Assembly (NCBI RefSeq): GCF_038096175.1
Contig: NZ_CP151102.1
Location: 218,760-282,759 of the forward strand
Direction: 5' to 3'
Length of the DNA: 64,000 bases
From: Nostoc sp. UHCC 0302
GTDB taxonomy: Bacteria > Cyanobacteriota > Cyanobacteriia > Cyanobacteriales > Nostocaceae
In this document: positions 42,876 to 51,475 of the stretch, piece after piece
Position numbering within the stretch: the stretch's first letter is position 1
Layout: every line of letters begins with the position of its first letter
The notes under the pieces: generated by a model
What the model saw: only the letters and a program-made list of their open reading frames with translations
Databases searched by the model: none
Told to the model about the DNA's origin: nothing
Position numbers and translations under genes: made by a program

Positions 42876-42956
42876 TAAACCAGCAAGCTGGATAATACCC
42901 AGGTATCCTTTCCATAGAGCATGGTAGTATTTGGGGTGTTTATTGTGGCGTTTAAG

Positions 42957-43178
42957 ATGGCGATAGAAGTGTATCCATCATCCTTTCGTTGCGACTGTGG
43001 ACATGACTCATATTTCTTTGAGAATACCGTTAGGGAGATGAAAAACATGAGCATCCATAAGCGAGTCCGTTTAAGCGACTCAGAAGATAACGAACACACA
43101 ATTGTTTTTTTCAAGGGCAAGGCGATAGAGATTATTTGCCCCAAACTCAGAACTTGCACAATTACCGACGCACAGTAA
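42957..43178 (+). CDS. Small hypothetical protein
   Basis: The 73-residue protein has a CDCGH motif near its N-terminus (SSFRCDCGHDSYFFENTVRE) and a further cysteine pair (CPKLRTC) near the end, so it may hold one zinc. ATG 42957 (MAIEVYPSSF) is more likely than the ATG at 42921. It lies just past the 3' end of the replication gene, convergent with it. No family is assigned. Confidence 0.55.
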   Translation: MAIEVYPSSFRCDCGHDSYFFENTVREMKNMSIHKRVRLSDSEDNEHTIVFFKGKAIEIICPKLRTCTITDAQ

Positions 43179-43209
43179 CGGTTTTGATGGAACAGTGACT
43201 ACTCGCTTC

Positions 43210-46200
43210 CTAAACCACTGCTAACCAATCGCACACCACAGATTTACACCCGTCGGCAAAGTTAACAACCACCTGCCACTGCCCCAAATACCCATTCCAA
43301 AATGGCTCACCCGAAGCAACCCCAACAGCTTTACCAACTGCGGAGACTAGCTCACTGTAAAACCGACCAGCAGTTTCTAACCCCTGCCGCAGCTTCAGCT
43401 TTAAGCCCTTCCAGCCCCCTTTAGCCTCATCTAATGTTTGGGGAATGTCGTGTGTGTCAGCAACTTGTGTTGTTAACTCTATATTATTAGTGACTGACAC
43501 AAAGTCTGGATTTTGGGACATTGGCAGCGATATGGTGTCAGGCATGAGTGTTTGTATATCTATATTATTAGTGACTGACACGGATTCACGATTTAAGGCT
43601 TCATCTCGACCCAACCAAGAATCGAAAATCGAATCACGCCGATCATCAGCAGGGACGAACTGATAAACACATTCCCGTTTCCCCCTCGGCCCTAACCGAC
43701 CGATATACGACAGCCGCAGATCAATTTTGTCGAGTAATTTTTGCGCGATCGCTACTGGAGTCAGTTTTTCTGAAATAGTCACGTGAAGATAGTTCTTGAT
43801 GACATAGCGATTCTGTAGTGCGATCGCCTTGAACTCCTGCATCGCCTCATCAGAAGACCGCAATTGCTGTTTAGGCGTGAGCAACTGCAACAGATTCAGT
43901 TCTTCTAATAACAGCACCCTAGACAACATCTGCCCCTTGTTGAAGTCGGGTTTCCAAATCGCATTATCCCCAGCTTCGGCTTGTGCCAAAGCACGTTTAG
44001 CATCACGGTTAGCAAGAAACTGCCGCCCCACGGTGAGATAATAGTGCAGCCGCAGTTGGGGATACCAAGAGTCGTCATCTTTCTCGACTAATTCGGGTGT
44101 TACTTCAACTTCATAGCGGCGGGACAATTCAGCTTTCCGTTGCTGATATCGTTCTTCCTTGGTCTTCACCCGCTTGGATTGCAGCTTTTTTAGCTCAGTA
44201 TCAGATACATCTTCTGATTGAGAAATAGAATGGCATTCTTGGGAATACAATTCTTTGGAAGCTGCCTTAACTTCTTTAACAATTTCCTTGGTTTGGTCAG
44301 AGTCAGAATCATCCGCATCAATTATAGTGTAGCCATCAGCCTCCAACCCTGTGAGTACAGATTCACGGTAGCGGCGCATCTCTACGTTAATGACAGAACC
44401 ACGTTTAGCCCAAGTCTGTAATGATTCGGGTTGAAAGTTTTGGTCGATAAAGCTGTAATCAGAATTATCAGATGCCGATAGTAGAGCAATATTAGCCTGG
44501 GTTGCCATATCCTGACTCCGCAACAATCCACTCATAGAAGTTGAACCATTACCCACAGTCCCTATACCGTACCGACTAACCCAGATGTGGCGGTCAACAG
44601 TTTCCCTCAACCGTGCTAACGTCTGCCGCACTGCGTTCACAGGCTGAACTCCCTGGAATATTCCCCAGACAGAGTTAAAATGACCTTGAATATCGATAGA
44701 CACACCTGTTTCCAGGCTGGGCGAGGCAATGACTAAATCATACTGCGTGAGAATCTCGTTGAGGTGGGCAATACATTCAAAAGCTGGGTGCGTTGACTCT
44801 GAAACAGAATGGCTGTCAATTCGCAGTATCCGCAGGTGAGGGAATTTGCGACGGAATCGTTGCTCTAGCGCTTGGGTTCCCCACTTAGATGTGGCTTTTT
44901 GGGCAGAACAACATAATAAATGATGTCCTCCCTTTGAAATCGCCCGATCAAGAGCGGCAATCAAATTCTTGGGGTTACTGCCGGAGTAATTGAAGCACTT
45001 GCCAGATACGGGTTGATAATTGTTGACGATAACAAACGGATTAACCCGATATTCACCAGCAAGAGTTAGAACGTACTTAATATCGGTATCGGACACATCA
45101 GCAGAAGATAGGTAAATCTTACCCTGACTGCTACCCAAGACATTTTGAATCAACTGTTTGAGGTTTTTGAGAACAGATACCCGCCGTTTGGCAACCTCAG
45201 TAGTAGAGTTGAGCAAATGCCAGAAAACTTGGTCGCATTCATCAATAATGATGACATCGTTTGACCAGTCGTTGGGGTTGAAACGAGCAAGGCTTTGCTG
45301 ATGCAACGAATCAATACACAAGCCGTAACCCAACAAATCGCCAGTATCATTCGTGCGAACTTCACTGACATAGTTAACACCGAAGCGGTTACACAACGCC
45401 TCACCCAGTTGAATACGATGGGTGATGATGAGTACGCGCCGCCCTTGCTCATGAGCTTTGGCCACCTCAGTAGATAACCACTCGGTTTTACCAGTTCCTT
45501 TTGGGGCTTTGAGGACAATCAGCTTTTCCCCAACGGGTGCAATCAACTGACCCAAGAATCTTTGGTTAAGTGCGATCGCTGGCGGATAAGTCAGCAATGT
45601 AAACAGCTTAATCTCCCATAATTCCAAAGCAACAGCAGTGTTGTAGAGTGCATCAAAGGCAGGCTGACCGTGAGCAACGATAAAATCATCAACCCCTTTC
45701 TCTGGCCCTAACGGTAAATCAATCACTCGCAAGGAACAACCTTCATTTACTAACAGCCGTCCCATGCGACTGATGGCGGTTCTCACCCGTTGGGCAGTTT
45801 GGGGCAAGTTGTCCTGGTCAAAGCAAATGTTAACAATTCTCTCCTGTGTTGCGAAATGTTTCAAGTCGGGAATCAGAGAGGGTTTACCAATAGCGTTACC
45901 ATATTCGTCTTGGGGTGTACGGTAGCCACTATTGACCCCAGGTAGAGCGATCGCTGCATAACCAGCAGTCAGTAAGCAAGCAGCTTTTTTGACGCCTTCA
46001 ACGATTGTCACTGATACATTATGCCGCCAAACCCAGTGCCAGAAGCCGCCAGGGTGTTCTAAATCTTCTTGAGTGATTGGGATACCGCTACGGTTGGAAG
46101 CTTTCACCCAGATGCGATTCGGCACTAACAGGAAGAAAGCGCGTGTTTCTTCTCTATATGGGTGTTCATATTTGATGAATTTATGAATCTTTTGGCGGTC

Positions 46201-46491
46201 ACGTCTGGGGAAGTCAGGTTTGAAGCAGCCCCAGAGCATTAGAACATAGTTGTTAAGAGGGTCAACGCCACTGCACCACCAGCCGCCTAGTTCTATGTGC
46301 TGGTATTTATTCAAATCGCGATCTCTCAGGCGTCCATCGTTGCGGCGGGAGATTTTGGGACTGTAGAGCAGATATTCATGTGGTACATTCCCGCAGAGCG
46401 AACGCACATTCAGGGAAATTATTTCTTCGTCAACGCCACTATTTAACCATTCCTGTAAATGATGAGATTCAAGATTAGTTGTTGTGGTCAT
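43210..46491 (-). CDS. CyRepA1-type plasmid replication protein (DUF3854 plus SF2-like helicase)
   Basis: The 1093-residue protein begins with a DUF3854 toprim-like domain (about 60-290): GGWWCSGVDPLNNYVLMLWG, TIVEGVKKAACLL, ALPGVNSGYRTPQDEYGNAI, ICFDQDN and KGVDDFI. A helicase follows: Walker A LKAPKGTGKTEWLSTEVAKA, DECD box VIIIDECDQVFWHL, motif III-like IYLSSADVSDTD, and LVIASPSLETGVSIDI with VNAVRQTLARLRE as the last motifs. A long C-terminal part ends with WNGYLGQWQVVVNF. This is the pattern of the CyRepA1 family of cyanobacterial plasmid initiators. A strong AGGAGGG lies before ATG. It is the last gene of a long minus-strand series. Confidence 0.88.
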   Translation of the reverse strand: MTTTTNLESHHLQEWLNSGVDEEIISLNVRSLCGNVPHEYLLYSPKISRRNDGRLRDRDLNKYQHIELGGWWCSGVDPLNNYVLMLWGCFKPDFPRRDRQKIHKFIKYEHPYREETRAFFLLVPNRIWVKASNRSGIPITQEDLEHPGGFWHWVWRHNVSVTIVEGVKKAACLLTAGYAAIALPGVNSGYRTPQDEYGNAIGKPSLIPDLKHFATQERIVNICFDQDNLPQTAQRVRTAISRMGRLLVNEGCSLRVIDLPLGPEKGVDDFIVAHGQPAFDALYNTAVALELWEIKLFTLLTYPPAIALNQRFLGQLIAPVGEKLIVLKAPKGTGKTEWLSTEVAKAHEQGRRVLIITHRIQLGEALCNRFGVNYVSEVRTNDTGDLLGYGLCIDSLHQQSLARFNPNDWSNDVIIIDECDQVFWHLLNSTTEVAKRRVSVLKNLKQLIQNVLGSSQGKIYLSSADVSDTDIKYVLTLAGEYRVNPFVIVNNYQPVSGKCFNYSGSNPKNLIAALDRAISKGGHHLLCCSAQKATSKWGTQALEQRFRRKFPHLRILRIDSHSVSESTHPAFECIAHLNEILTQYDLVIASPSLETGVSIDIQGHFNSVWGIFQGVQPVNAVRQTLARLRETVDRHIWVSRYGIGTVGNGSTSMSGLLRSQDMATQANIALLSASDNSDYSFIDQNFQPESLQTWAKRGSVINVEMRRYRESVLTGLEADGYTIIDADDSDSDQTKEIVKEVKAASKELYSQECHSISQSEDVSDTELKKLQSKRVKTKEERYQQRKAELSRRYEVEVTPELVEKDDDSWYPQLRLHYYLTVGRQFLANRDAKRALAQAEAGDNAIWKPDFNKGQMLSRVLLLEELNLLQLLTPKQQLRSSDEAMQEFKAIALQNRYVIKNYLHVTISEKLTPVAIAQKLLDKIDLRLSYIGRLGPRGKRECVYQFVPADDRRDSIFDSWLGRDEALNRESVSVTNNIDIQTLMPDTISLPMSQNPDFVSVTNNIELTTQVADTHDIPQTLDEAKGGWKGLKLKLRQGLETAGRFYSELVSAVGKAVGVASGEPFWNGYLGQWQVVVNFADGCKSVVCDWLAVV

Positions 46492-46709
46492 ATTCCCTCC
46501 TATAGACGCATGGAAAAGTCAGCGGTATAGCTGGATACCGCTTTGCAATACTCAAAAAATAGGCAGTGCTTAAAAACCCGAAGTTCAGGACTTGTTGTTA
46601 TTACTTGTAAATCAAGCAGTAGTACACCTGAACTAAAGCACGAATATAATAAACTATTTTTGGAAATTTGGTGAGAACTCAAAACATAGAAACTAGCAAT
46701 GCTAGTGAT

Positions 46710-47306
46710 TTATTTACTCCCGATGTGCGGACGGAAGGTAAGATTAATCCGAGTGCCAACCACTTTGTTCGTCTTCGGAACCTGATGCAGATGGGTGGAC
46801 TGACAGCCTGGGTGCATCACAAGTAAACTGCCGTGTTCCAGCCAGAAGTCTGTTGGTCTGCCACCGATGGGTTTGATTTGGAATTTGCGACACGACCCCA
46901 GGCTAATTGATGCGATTGCCGGCTCCAATCCCATTGATGCTTCATTGTCAGCGTGCCAACCGATTGAATCGATACCGCTGCGGTATTGGTTACCGATAAC
47001 GATGCGGAACTTATATCCTGTAAGGGCAGTAATAGAATCCCTTATGTTAGACAGTTCGTCTGTCCAACATAGTGGTTTGAGAAGGACACTCTTTGAGTAA
47101 AGATAGTTGCAGCCCTTATCGCCGTAAATACATTCGAGGCGAGGAACAGGCATAGTTTTACCGACCATCCTGATGTAATTCTGCTGCCACTCCAGTTTCA
47201 AACAGTGTTGGTAAAGTTCCGAGGCTTGTTGCTTTTCTAAGAAATCGGGATAGTAGGCGACAGGTAATGCTGGGGCTGATTGGGGAAATAAATCGAGTTG
47301 TTGCAT
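46710..47306 (-). CDS. AlkB-like 2-oxoglutarate/Fe(II) oxygenase
   Basis: The 198-residue protein has the jelly-roll signatures of AlkB: substrate loop PVPRLECIYGDKG, Fe ligands in GWHADNEASMG (HxD) and HLHQVPK (H), 2-oxoglutarate arginine in GTRINLTFRPH, and ASISLGSCRKFQIKP between them. Proteins of this family repair alkylated bases in DNA or RNA. It lies between the replication gene and upstream plasmid genes on the same strand. Length is normal for ALKBH2-like bacterial members. Confidence 0.88.
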   Translation of the reverse strand: MQQLDLFPQSAPALPVAYYPDFLEKQQASELYQHCLKLEWQQNYIRMVGKTMPVPRLECIYGDKGCNYLYSKSVLLKPLCWTDELSNIRDSITALTGYKFRIVIGNQYRSGIDSIGWHADNEASMGLEPAIASISLGSCRKFQIKPIGGRPTDFWLEHGSLLVMHPGCQSTHLHQVPKTNKVVGTRINLTFRPHIGSK

Positions 47307-47336
47307 GGTAGTTTGTCCAGTTAAAACGTATAGTGG

Positions 47337-48095
47337 TTAGTTCTGGTCGGTGGAAAAAACCTCAATCAAAACACTTTCGGGATACAAACCGACTCGTCCA
47401 AACCGTGGGTCACGAATGCGTTCTATTTCGATTCCTTGCTGACGACACAATGCACTAGCCTTTCTTCCCTTACTGCTGGCTTCTTTACGGGATATCTCCA
47501 ACCCCTGGAGTTTGGCGAAACCCATGATGCTGTACTTGTGACCGCATGGGGTGTTGAAACGGTCTTGCTCAACTTCAACCGCAGCAATTCTCACCAAGAT
47601 TTCCGTCTGTTGTTGTTGTTGCTCCAATAAACGCTGTTCTTGCTCTGCCAAATGTTTAGCAATCGCAGCGAGTAATTGTATTTGGGTCATTGCTGTCTCG
47701 GCAGGTGCGGCAGGTTTAGTCCAGCCCAATTTGTCTTGAATCCAGGCGCGAATACCGATAGTATTGAATGAACGGCAAACTAATCGGGCTTGAGGAGTAC
47801 AGTATCTCCCGGCATCGTAGGCGTAGTATTCTAAGATGATTGCGATTCCTTTTTCTGGGATGCCTTGAGTTTTCCATATCAGTAGTTCCGCACCTTGAAA
47901 GCCATGCTCCATAAGATTTGTAGCTAATTTAGAAGGTTTTAGTTCCGCACTGTCTAAGGAGCTACGAATTGCTTTTTCATCGACACCAGCCAGTCTTGCT
48001 GTAGCCCGAACACTGGCCTTAGCATGACCATTAGCATCTACTTCAATTTCTTCTCTAATCTGTTGGATGATTTGTGCAATTTGGATTTGAGACAT
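47337..48095 (-). CDS. Plasmid DNA-binding-like protein
   Basis: The N-terminal 75 residues resemble a helix-turn-helix region (ASVRATARLAGVDEKAIRSS). The middle part IILEYYAYDAGRYCTPQARL and IRAWIQDKLGW matches the protein at 14360-15154. A glutamine-rich coiled coil (EQEQRLLEQQQQQTEILVRI) follows, then a C-terminal segment with RFGRVGLYPESVLIEVF. I do not recognise a named family. It probably regulates plasmid genes. It lies upstream of the AlkB-like gene by 30 bp. Confidence 0.68.
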   Translation of the reverse strand: MSQIQIAQIIQQIREEIEVDANGHAKASVRATARLAGVDEKAIRSSLDSAELKPSKLATNLMEHGFQGAELLIWKTQGIPEKGIAIILEYYAYDAGRYCTPQARLVCRSFNTIGIRAWIQDKLGWTKPAAPAETAMTQIQLLAAIAKHLAEQEQRLLEQQQQQTEILVRIAAVEVEQDRFNTPCGHKYSIMGFAKLQGLEISRKEASSKGRKASALCRQQGIEIERIRDPRFGRVGLYPESVLIEVFSTDQN

Positions 48096-48249
48096 AATTT
48101 TTACTTGTGTGATCTGAGGTAAAGACCAGGGGGAATTGCAAAAAGTGAAGAGAAAGAGTAGAAGTAATATTTGATAAATGCGCTTTTAGATATGACCTTT
48201 CAATCCAAAAACTCAGGCGATTACACCTACTCTCTTGTGTGCGGTCGTT

Positions 48250-48489
48250 TTACTTTTTGACCATTAGCCGTGGCTTTTTACCGACAAATTGGCTTGCGTG
48301 TTGTCGATTATGTTCAGCCAGAATATTGGCGGCGCAGTCCAGAAAATGCTGTTCGAGGTCAGGGTTGAGCTTACCACCTGTAAGTTCAGCTAAAGTCTTC
48401 ATCCCCTCGACCAAAGTATGCAGTCGTTCTTCAACAGGAGGTAAAGCCCTTGTAGTAATTGAAATGCTTTGGTTGATTGAGTAATTCAT
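48250..48489 (-). CDS. Small hypothetical protein
   Basis: The 79-residue protein (from MNYSINQSISITTRALPP) is helical in its second half: EERLHTLVEGMKTLAELTGG, then EQHFLDCAANILAEHNRQ, and ends in a basic stretch. A longer start at 48510 is possible. It is flanked by same-strand genes in the replication region. No family is recognised. Confidence 0.6.
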   Translation of the reverse strand: MNYSINQSISITTRALPPVEERLHTLVEGMKTLAELTGGKLNPDLEQHFLDCAANILAEHNRQHASQFVGKKPRLMVKK

Positions 48490-48523
48490 GTTGATTCCTA
48501 ATGTTTTCAAAACGGCGATCGCG

Positions 48524-48982
48524 CTAAAAAAGCACTCGCGCCAAATCCTTCTGGGCTACAAAAGCTAGTCGGTCATCTAGGGTGGTGACTTCTTCTAATA
48601 CAGGGGGCATCCACTCGACGTAGTAAAACCAAGACCTGTTGAGTAATTGAATCCCCAGAATCAGCCGTTGCTTTGTTCTTCCAAAATCAGAACGCAACAT
48701 CACGCGATCGCCGAGAACGAAAGCAGGTTTTTCTATAGCAGCCAGTTGCATCTCCCCAGTACCGATGATTTCGTGTTCTGTGGTGTGGATAATGTCACCA
48801 GCACAGGCAACCGCATAAATCCATCTGTCCTGTTTCCACTTGACCCCGCAACAGTAACCAAATGTTTTCGTAGTACAGATGTAGACTCGTTCGAGCAGAT
48901 TGACTTCAAGTCGTGGGATGCAAGAACCCCAAGGTGGCGAGATGTACCAGCACAGATTTAGCGCGTTAATGTGGTCAATCAT
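48524..48982 (-). CDS. DUF1392 family protein
   Basis: The 152-residue sequence has the pattern known for DUF1392: ALNLCWYISPPWG, LEVNLLERVYICTTKTFGYC, TTEHEIIGTGEMQLAAIEKP, KQRLILGIQLLNRSWFYYVE. This family is found only in Nostoc-like cyanobacteria, mostly on plasmids, and its function is unknown. Its ATG overlaps the stop of the upstream gene by 4 bp. Confidence 0.85.
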   Translation of the reverse strand: MIDHINALNLCWYISPPWGSCIPRLEVNLLERVYICTTKTFGYCCGVKWKQDRWIYAVACAGDIIHTTEHEIIGTGEMQLAAIEKPAFVLGDRVMLRSDFGRTKQRLILGIQLLNRSWFYYVEWMPPVLEEVTTLDDRLAFVAQKDLARVLF

Positions 48983-49388
48983 GATGCTCGTCTCCCTAGC
49001 AAGTAGTTAATGGCTTCTGGGTCGATTTCGGCAATGCGCTTTTTAAGATGCTGTGGTGGATTGTCAAAAAACCTTTTAAGATGCCATTTACGAATCTGAT
49101 AATATCTAACAGAATGCCTACAGTAGAAAGCCAGCCACGTCTTACCCAGCCGGAAACAGTTGTAGGATGAACACAAAGGATACGAGCAATTTCAGCAGCA
49201 CTATAGTTATCAAGAAATGGGCGTGTGGAGTAACCCAGATTCCAGAGCTTGGTAGAAATAGCGTCGGGTGTACGGAAATAGCCGTGTCTTTTAAGAATTG
49301 AGGCAATTTGTTTGGGGGTATAAAGTTCAGCTTTCGCCTCAAGAATTGTGAGTTCTTCTTCAGTCCATTTTGTAGTTTTGATAATCAT
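48979..49388 (-). pseudogene. Two-HTH DNA-binding protein with a frameshift
   Basis: From ATG 49388 (AGGAAGG upstream) the frame encodes WTEEELTILEAKAELYTPKQ, then a second HTH YSAAEIARILCVHPTTVSGW. After VRRGWLSTVG the sense goes on in another frame: HSVRYYQIRKWHLKRFFDNP, then IAEIDPEAINYLLGRR up to 48979. The switch is near 49103 and needs one base to restore. The end overlaps the DUF1392 start by ATGA, which shows that the second frame is the natural end. It may be inactive or a base error. Confidence 0.75.
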
Positions 49389-49405
49389 ATATAGCCTTCC
49401 TAGAT

Positions 49406-49621
49406 TTATGCAGATATGGAATCATTGGGAAAACAGCTTTTAACAATTCGGGCGCTGATTGATTCAAAGTCAACTCGAAAAATATTCAAATCAGTCAGCA
49501 TTTTCCCACTGTTGTATAAGTCGGTAATGTATTGTTTGATAGCAGGTTCATCAAGCCCATTAGGAATATCAATATGGGCTTCACTTGTGATTTTTTCAAC
49601 AACTGTAACGATGACTTTCAT
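49406..49621 (-). CDS. Small hypothetical protein
   Basis: The 71-residue protein starts MKVIVTVVEKITSEAHIDIP and continues LDEPAIKQYITDLYNSGKML, a strand-helix pattern. It lies 17 bp before the two-HTH gene on the same strand. A ribosome site GGAATTACCAAG precedes ATG. No family is recognised. Confidence 0.6.
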   Translation of the reverse strand: MKVIVTVVEKITSEAHIDIPNGLDEPAIKQYITDLYNSGKMLTDLNIFRVDFESISARIVKSCFPNDSISA

Positions 49622-49702
49622 CTTGGTAATTCCAATATGATTAATGGAGTGTTATAGAAGTCAGAAGTGATATTTTTACTGACTCCTATATTCAGAAACG
49701 CG

Positions 49703-50533
49703 TTACACTACCCCAGCTTTTACTGTTTGCAAGTGTTGCATCCATGTCTTGATTGCTGTTAACTCATCACCACCGTTAGCCACTGCATCAACAACTTGCT
49801 TTTGATAAGAAGATTCCGCATGATTAGGATGCTTACATTTGTCCGATGCCCAAGCTAAACACATCATTCTTATTAGCTCATCAATCTTTTCTTCAGGTAA
49901 TAAACTAGGACGGTCAACATCTTTAAATTGCAGCCACTCTTTAACTAAATCAACTGGATAATCCAGCAATATACGAATGTTTCGTACTCGCAAATCCTGT
50001 GGGTGGACTGGCTGAGAAACTACACTAAGTTTTGGGGTTGGTGGAATAGTTGAAGATGTGCCACATAAAAGAAATTGGATATCATGAATGATACTTGCCC
50101 AATCGATATCTTTACTCCACTCTCTCTTGATCCTGGTTTTAGTCGCTGCATCATAAAGATTGCAGAAAACTGTATTTTTTTCTCCAGCAGTAGCAGCAAT
50201 AATTAGCGGTTTTTCAAAATTTTGGATACATGATGCAGCTAGAAGAAAGCTTTTGGCAAAGTTAGTCTCTACCGAAGTTCTTATAACATAAAGTTCATCG
50301 GCGCTGACAACAATCTCAAGTTTAATATTATCCTTGCCTTGAAATTCTTTAGTTATCAATCGTAATTCTGACAAATACCCAGCCAATGCACGTTGAGTCA
50401 CTGGTATTTTCTTATCTTGATTAATATCAAACTTGTACCAAACATAAGATTCCCCATTTACTTCTCCCTGATTGACATACAAGTAAACTGGTTCAGGTGG
50501 ATTGCAAAGACCGAGTTTGATTTCAGTAGTCAT
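49703..50533 (-). CDS. Hypothetical protein of the replication region
   Basis: The 276-residue protein (from MTTEIKLGLCNPPEPVYLYV) has a first domain rich in strands (YVWYKFDINQDKKIPVTQRA, then IKLEIVVSADELYVIRTSVE and PLIIAATAGEKNTVFCNLYD) that could be an OB-like fold. The C-terminal part is helical (YPVDLVKEWLQFKDVDRPSL). No family is recognised; a single-strand DNA binding role would be a guess. ATG 50533 is preferred; a longer frame reaches 50611. Confidence 0.6.
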   Translation of the reverse strand: MTTEIKLGLCNPPEPVYLYVNQGEVNGESYVWYKFDINQDKKIPVTQRALAGYLSELRLITKEFQGKDNIKLEIVVSADELYVIRTSVETNFAKSFLLAASCIQNFEKPLIIAATAGEKNTVFCNLYDAATKTRIKREWSKDIDWASIIHDIQFLLCGTSSTIPPTPKLSVVSQPVHPQDLRVRNIRILLDYPVDLVKEWLQFKDVDRPSLLPEEKIDELIRMMCLAWASDKCKHPNHAESSYQKQVVDAVANGGDELTAIKTWMQHLQTVKAGVV

Positions 50534-50630
50534 ATTTTTCTGTAGTGTGTAGTTGGTTGAGAAGGGAGTATTAACTTTCTGTATGTAGCAATCGCTCAAA
50601 CAAGTACTCATTCGAGCAATCGCTTTCGTT

Positions 50631-50819
50631 CTAATCCGATATATTGTTATGTCTGCAATTACTTTCTAGCTCGGATTTGAGGTAAGACAGTGCAGTTTGA
50701 GCATCCCTTATAGTTAAATCAGGGTGATAGTTGAGTACTTTGAAATCAGGATGTACTGCAATCTCATTCAGAATAAATTTTGCAGCATCAACTAGTGTAT
50801 ATAGAGGCGGATGAGGCAT
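50631..50819 (-). CDS. Small hypothetical protein
   Basis: The 62-residue protein begins MPHPPLYTLVDAAKFILNEI and ends DAQTALSYLKSELESNCRH. It is helical, has no known motif, and sits 19 bp after the next upstream gene in a same-strand series. GGAGC precedes the ATG. Confidence 0.5.
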   Translation of the reverse strand: MPHPPLYTLVDAAKFILNEIAVHPDFKVLNYHPDLTIRDAQTALSYLKSELESNCRHNNISD

Positions 50820-50838
50820 TTTTCATTGCTCCTATTGG

Positions 50839-51036
50839 TTAAAATTCTTCAGCAATCTCTAGTAAAAAGCCGTATCCAGTGTTCTGCACTTGGACTAGTT
50901 TCTTATCGAGCAGATATTGGATGATAGTTTCCGAAAACTGAATGCGATGTAATGGAGCAGAACCACCAGAACGGCGGAGCGAACGCAACAACCTAGCTGA
51001 AGTTCGCTCCACATAATTATCAACAACTTTAGCCAT
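50839..51036 (-). CDS. Small winged-helix-like protein
   Basis: The 65-residue protein (ERTSARLLRSLRRSGGSAPL, then SETIIQYLLDKKLVQVQNTG) has a helix-helix-wing layout like small DNA-binding proteins. Its start overlaps the end of the gene at 51029 by 8 bp. The fold is inferred from pattern only. Confidence 0.5.
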   Translation of the reverse strand: MAKVVDNYVERTSARLLRSLRRSGGSAPLHRIQFSETIIQYLLDKKLVQVQNTGYGFLLEIAEEF

Positions 51037-51370
51037 TAGTGAACCCTCCAGTGACTATTGATAACTGTTGTTGTAGGATGGATATTTGACGTTGGTAGAA
51101 GTCAATCTCTGCTGTGATTTGTGTGAACAATTCCTGTGGAGAGAGCGGCTGAATTTGACTCTCTTGCAAGTACGATATCTCGTCAGAGTTTTTGTTAGGC
51201 ATCAAAGCGTAACGCCAACCGAAACAATTACCAATTCGCAGTTCGCAAGTCGCAATTATCTTTAACTGCGAATTGCGAATTATCAATTGCGAATTGCCTT
51301 GCTTAGTACGCTGCTCCAAAGCAAAGCGAGGGTAGCCCCAGTGTCGGGGAATGGATATTGTGGGTTGCAT
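51029..51370 (-). CDS. Hypothetical protein with in-frame repeat insertion
   Basis: The 113-residue frame begins TISIPRHWGYPRFALEQRTK and ends with a coiled coil (TAEIDFYQRQISILQQQLS). Between them residues 25-50 (NSQLIIRNSQLKIIATCELR) come from a GAATTGCGAATT-type dispersed repeat, read in frame, after which FGWRYALMPNKNSDEISYLQ resumes. Without the repeat the protein would be about 88 residues. No family is named. It overlaps the next gene by 8 bp. Confidence 0.6.
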   Translation of the reverse strand: MQPTISIPRHWGYPRFALEQRTKQGNSQLIIRNSQLKIIATCELRIGNCFGWRYALMPNKNSDEISYLQESQIQPLSPQELFTQITAEIDFYQRQISILQQQLSIVTGGFTNG

Positions 51371-51414
51371 TGTTGTGATTGGGGAATGAAGGGATGATGA
51401 GGCAGGGGAGCAAT

Positions 51415-51475
51415 ACCAATTCGCAATTTCCAGTTCGCAATTCGCAGTTTAATTGCGAACTGGAAATTGGAATTA
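51415..51475. repeat. Perfect 18-bp inverted repeat of the GCGAATTGCG family
   Basis: AATTTCCAGTTCGCAATT and AATTGCGAACTGGAAATT are exact inverse copies around CGCAGTTT. The element lies between two minus-strand genes. Related copies are read in frame in the gene at 51029 (51225-51300) and in the gene at 51473 (52098-52220). Confidence 0.78.

Noticed and set aside
46500..46682. Minus-strand frame of 60 codons upstream of the replication gene
   Set aside because: No ribosome binding site and no protein-like pattern; it overlaps the probable leader of the initiator gene.
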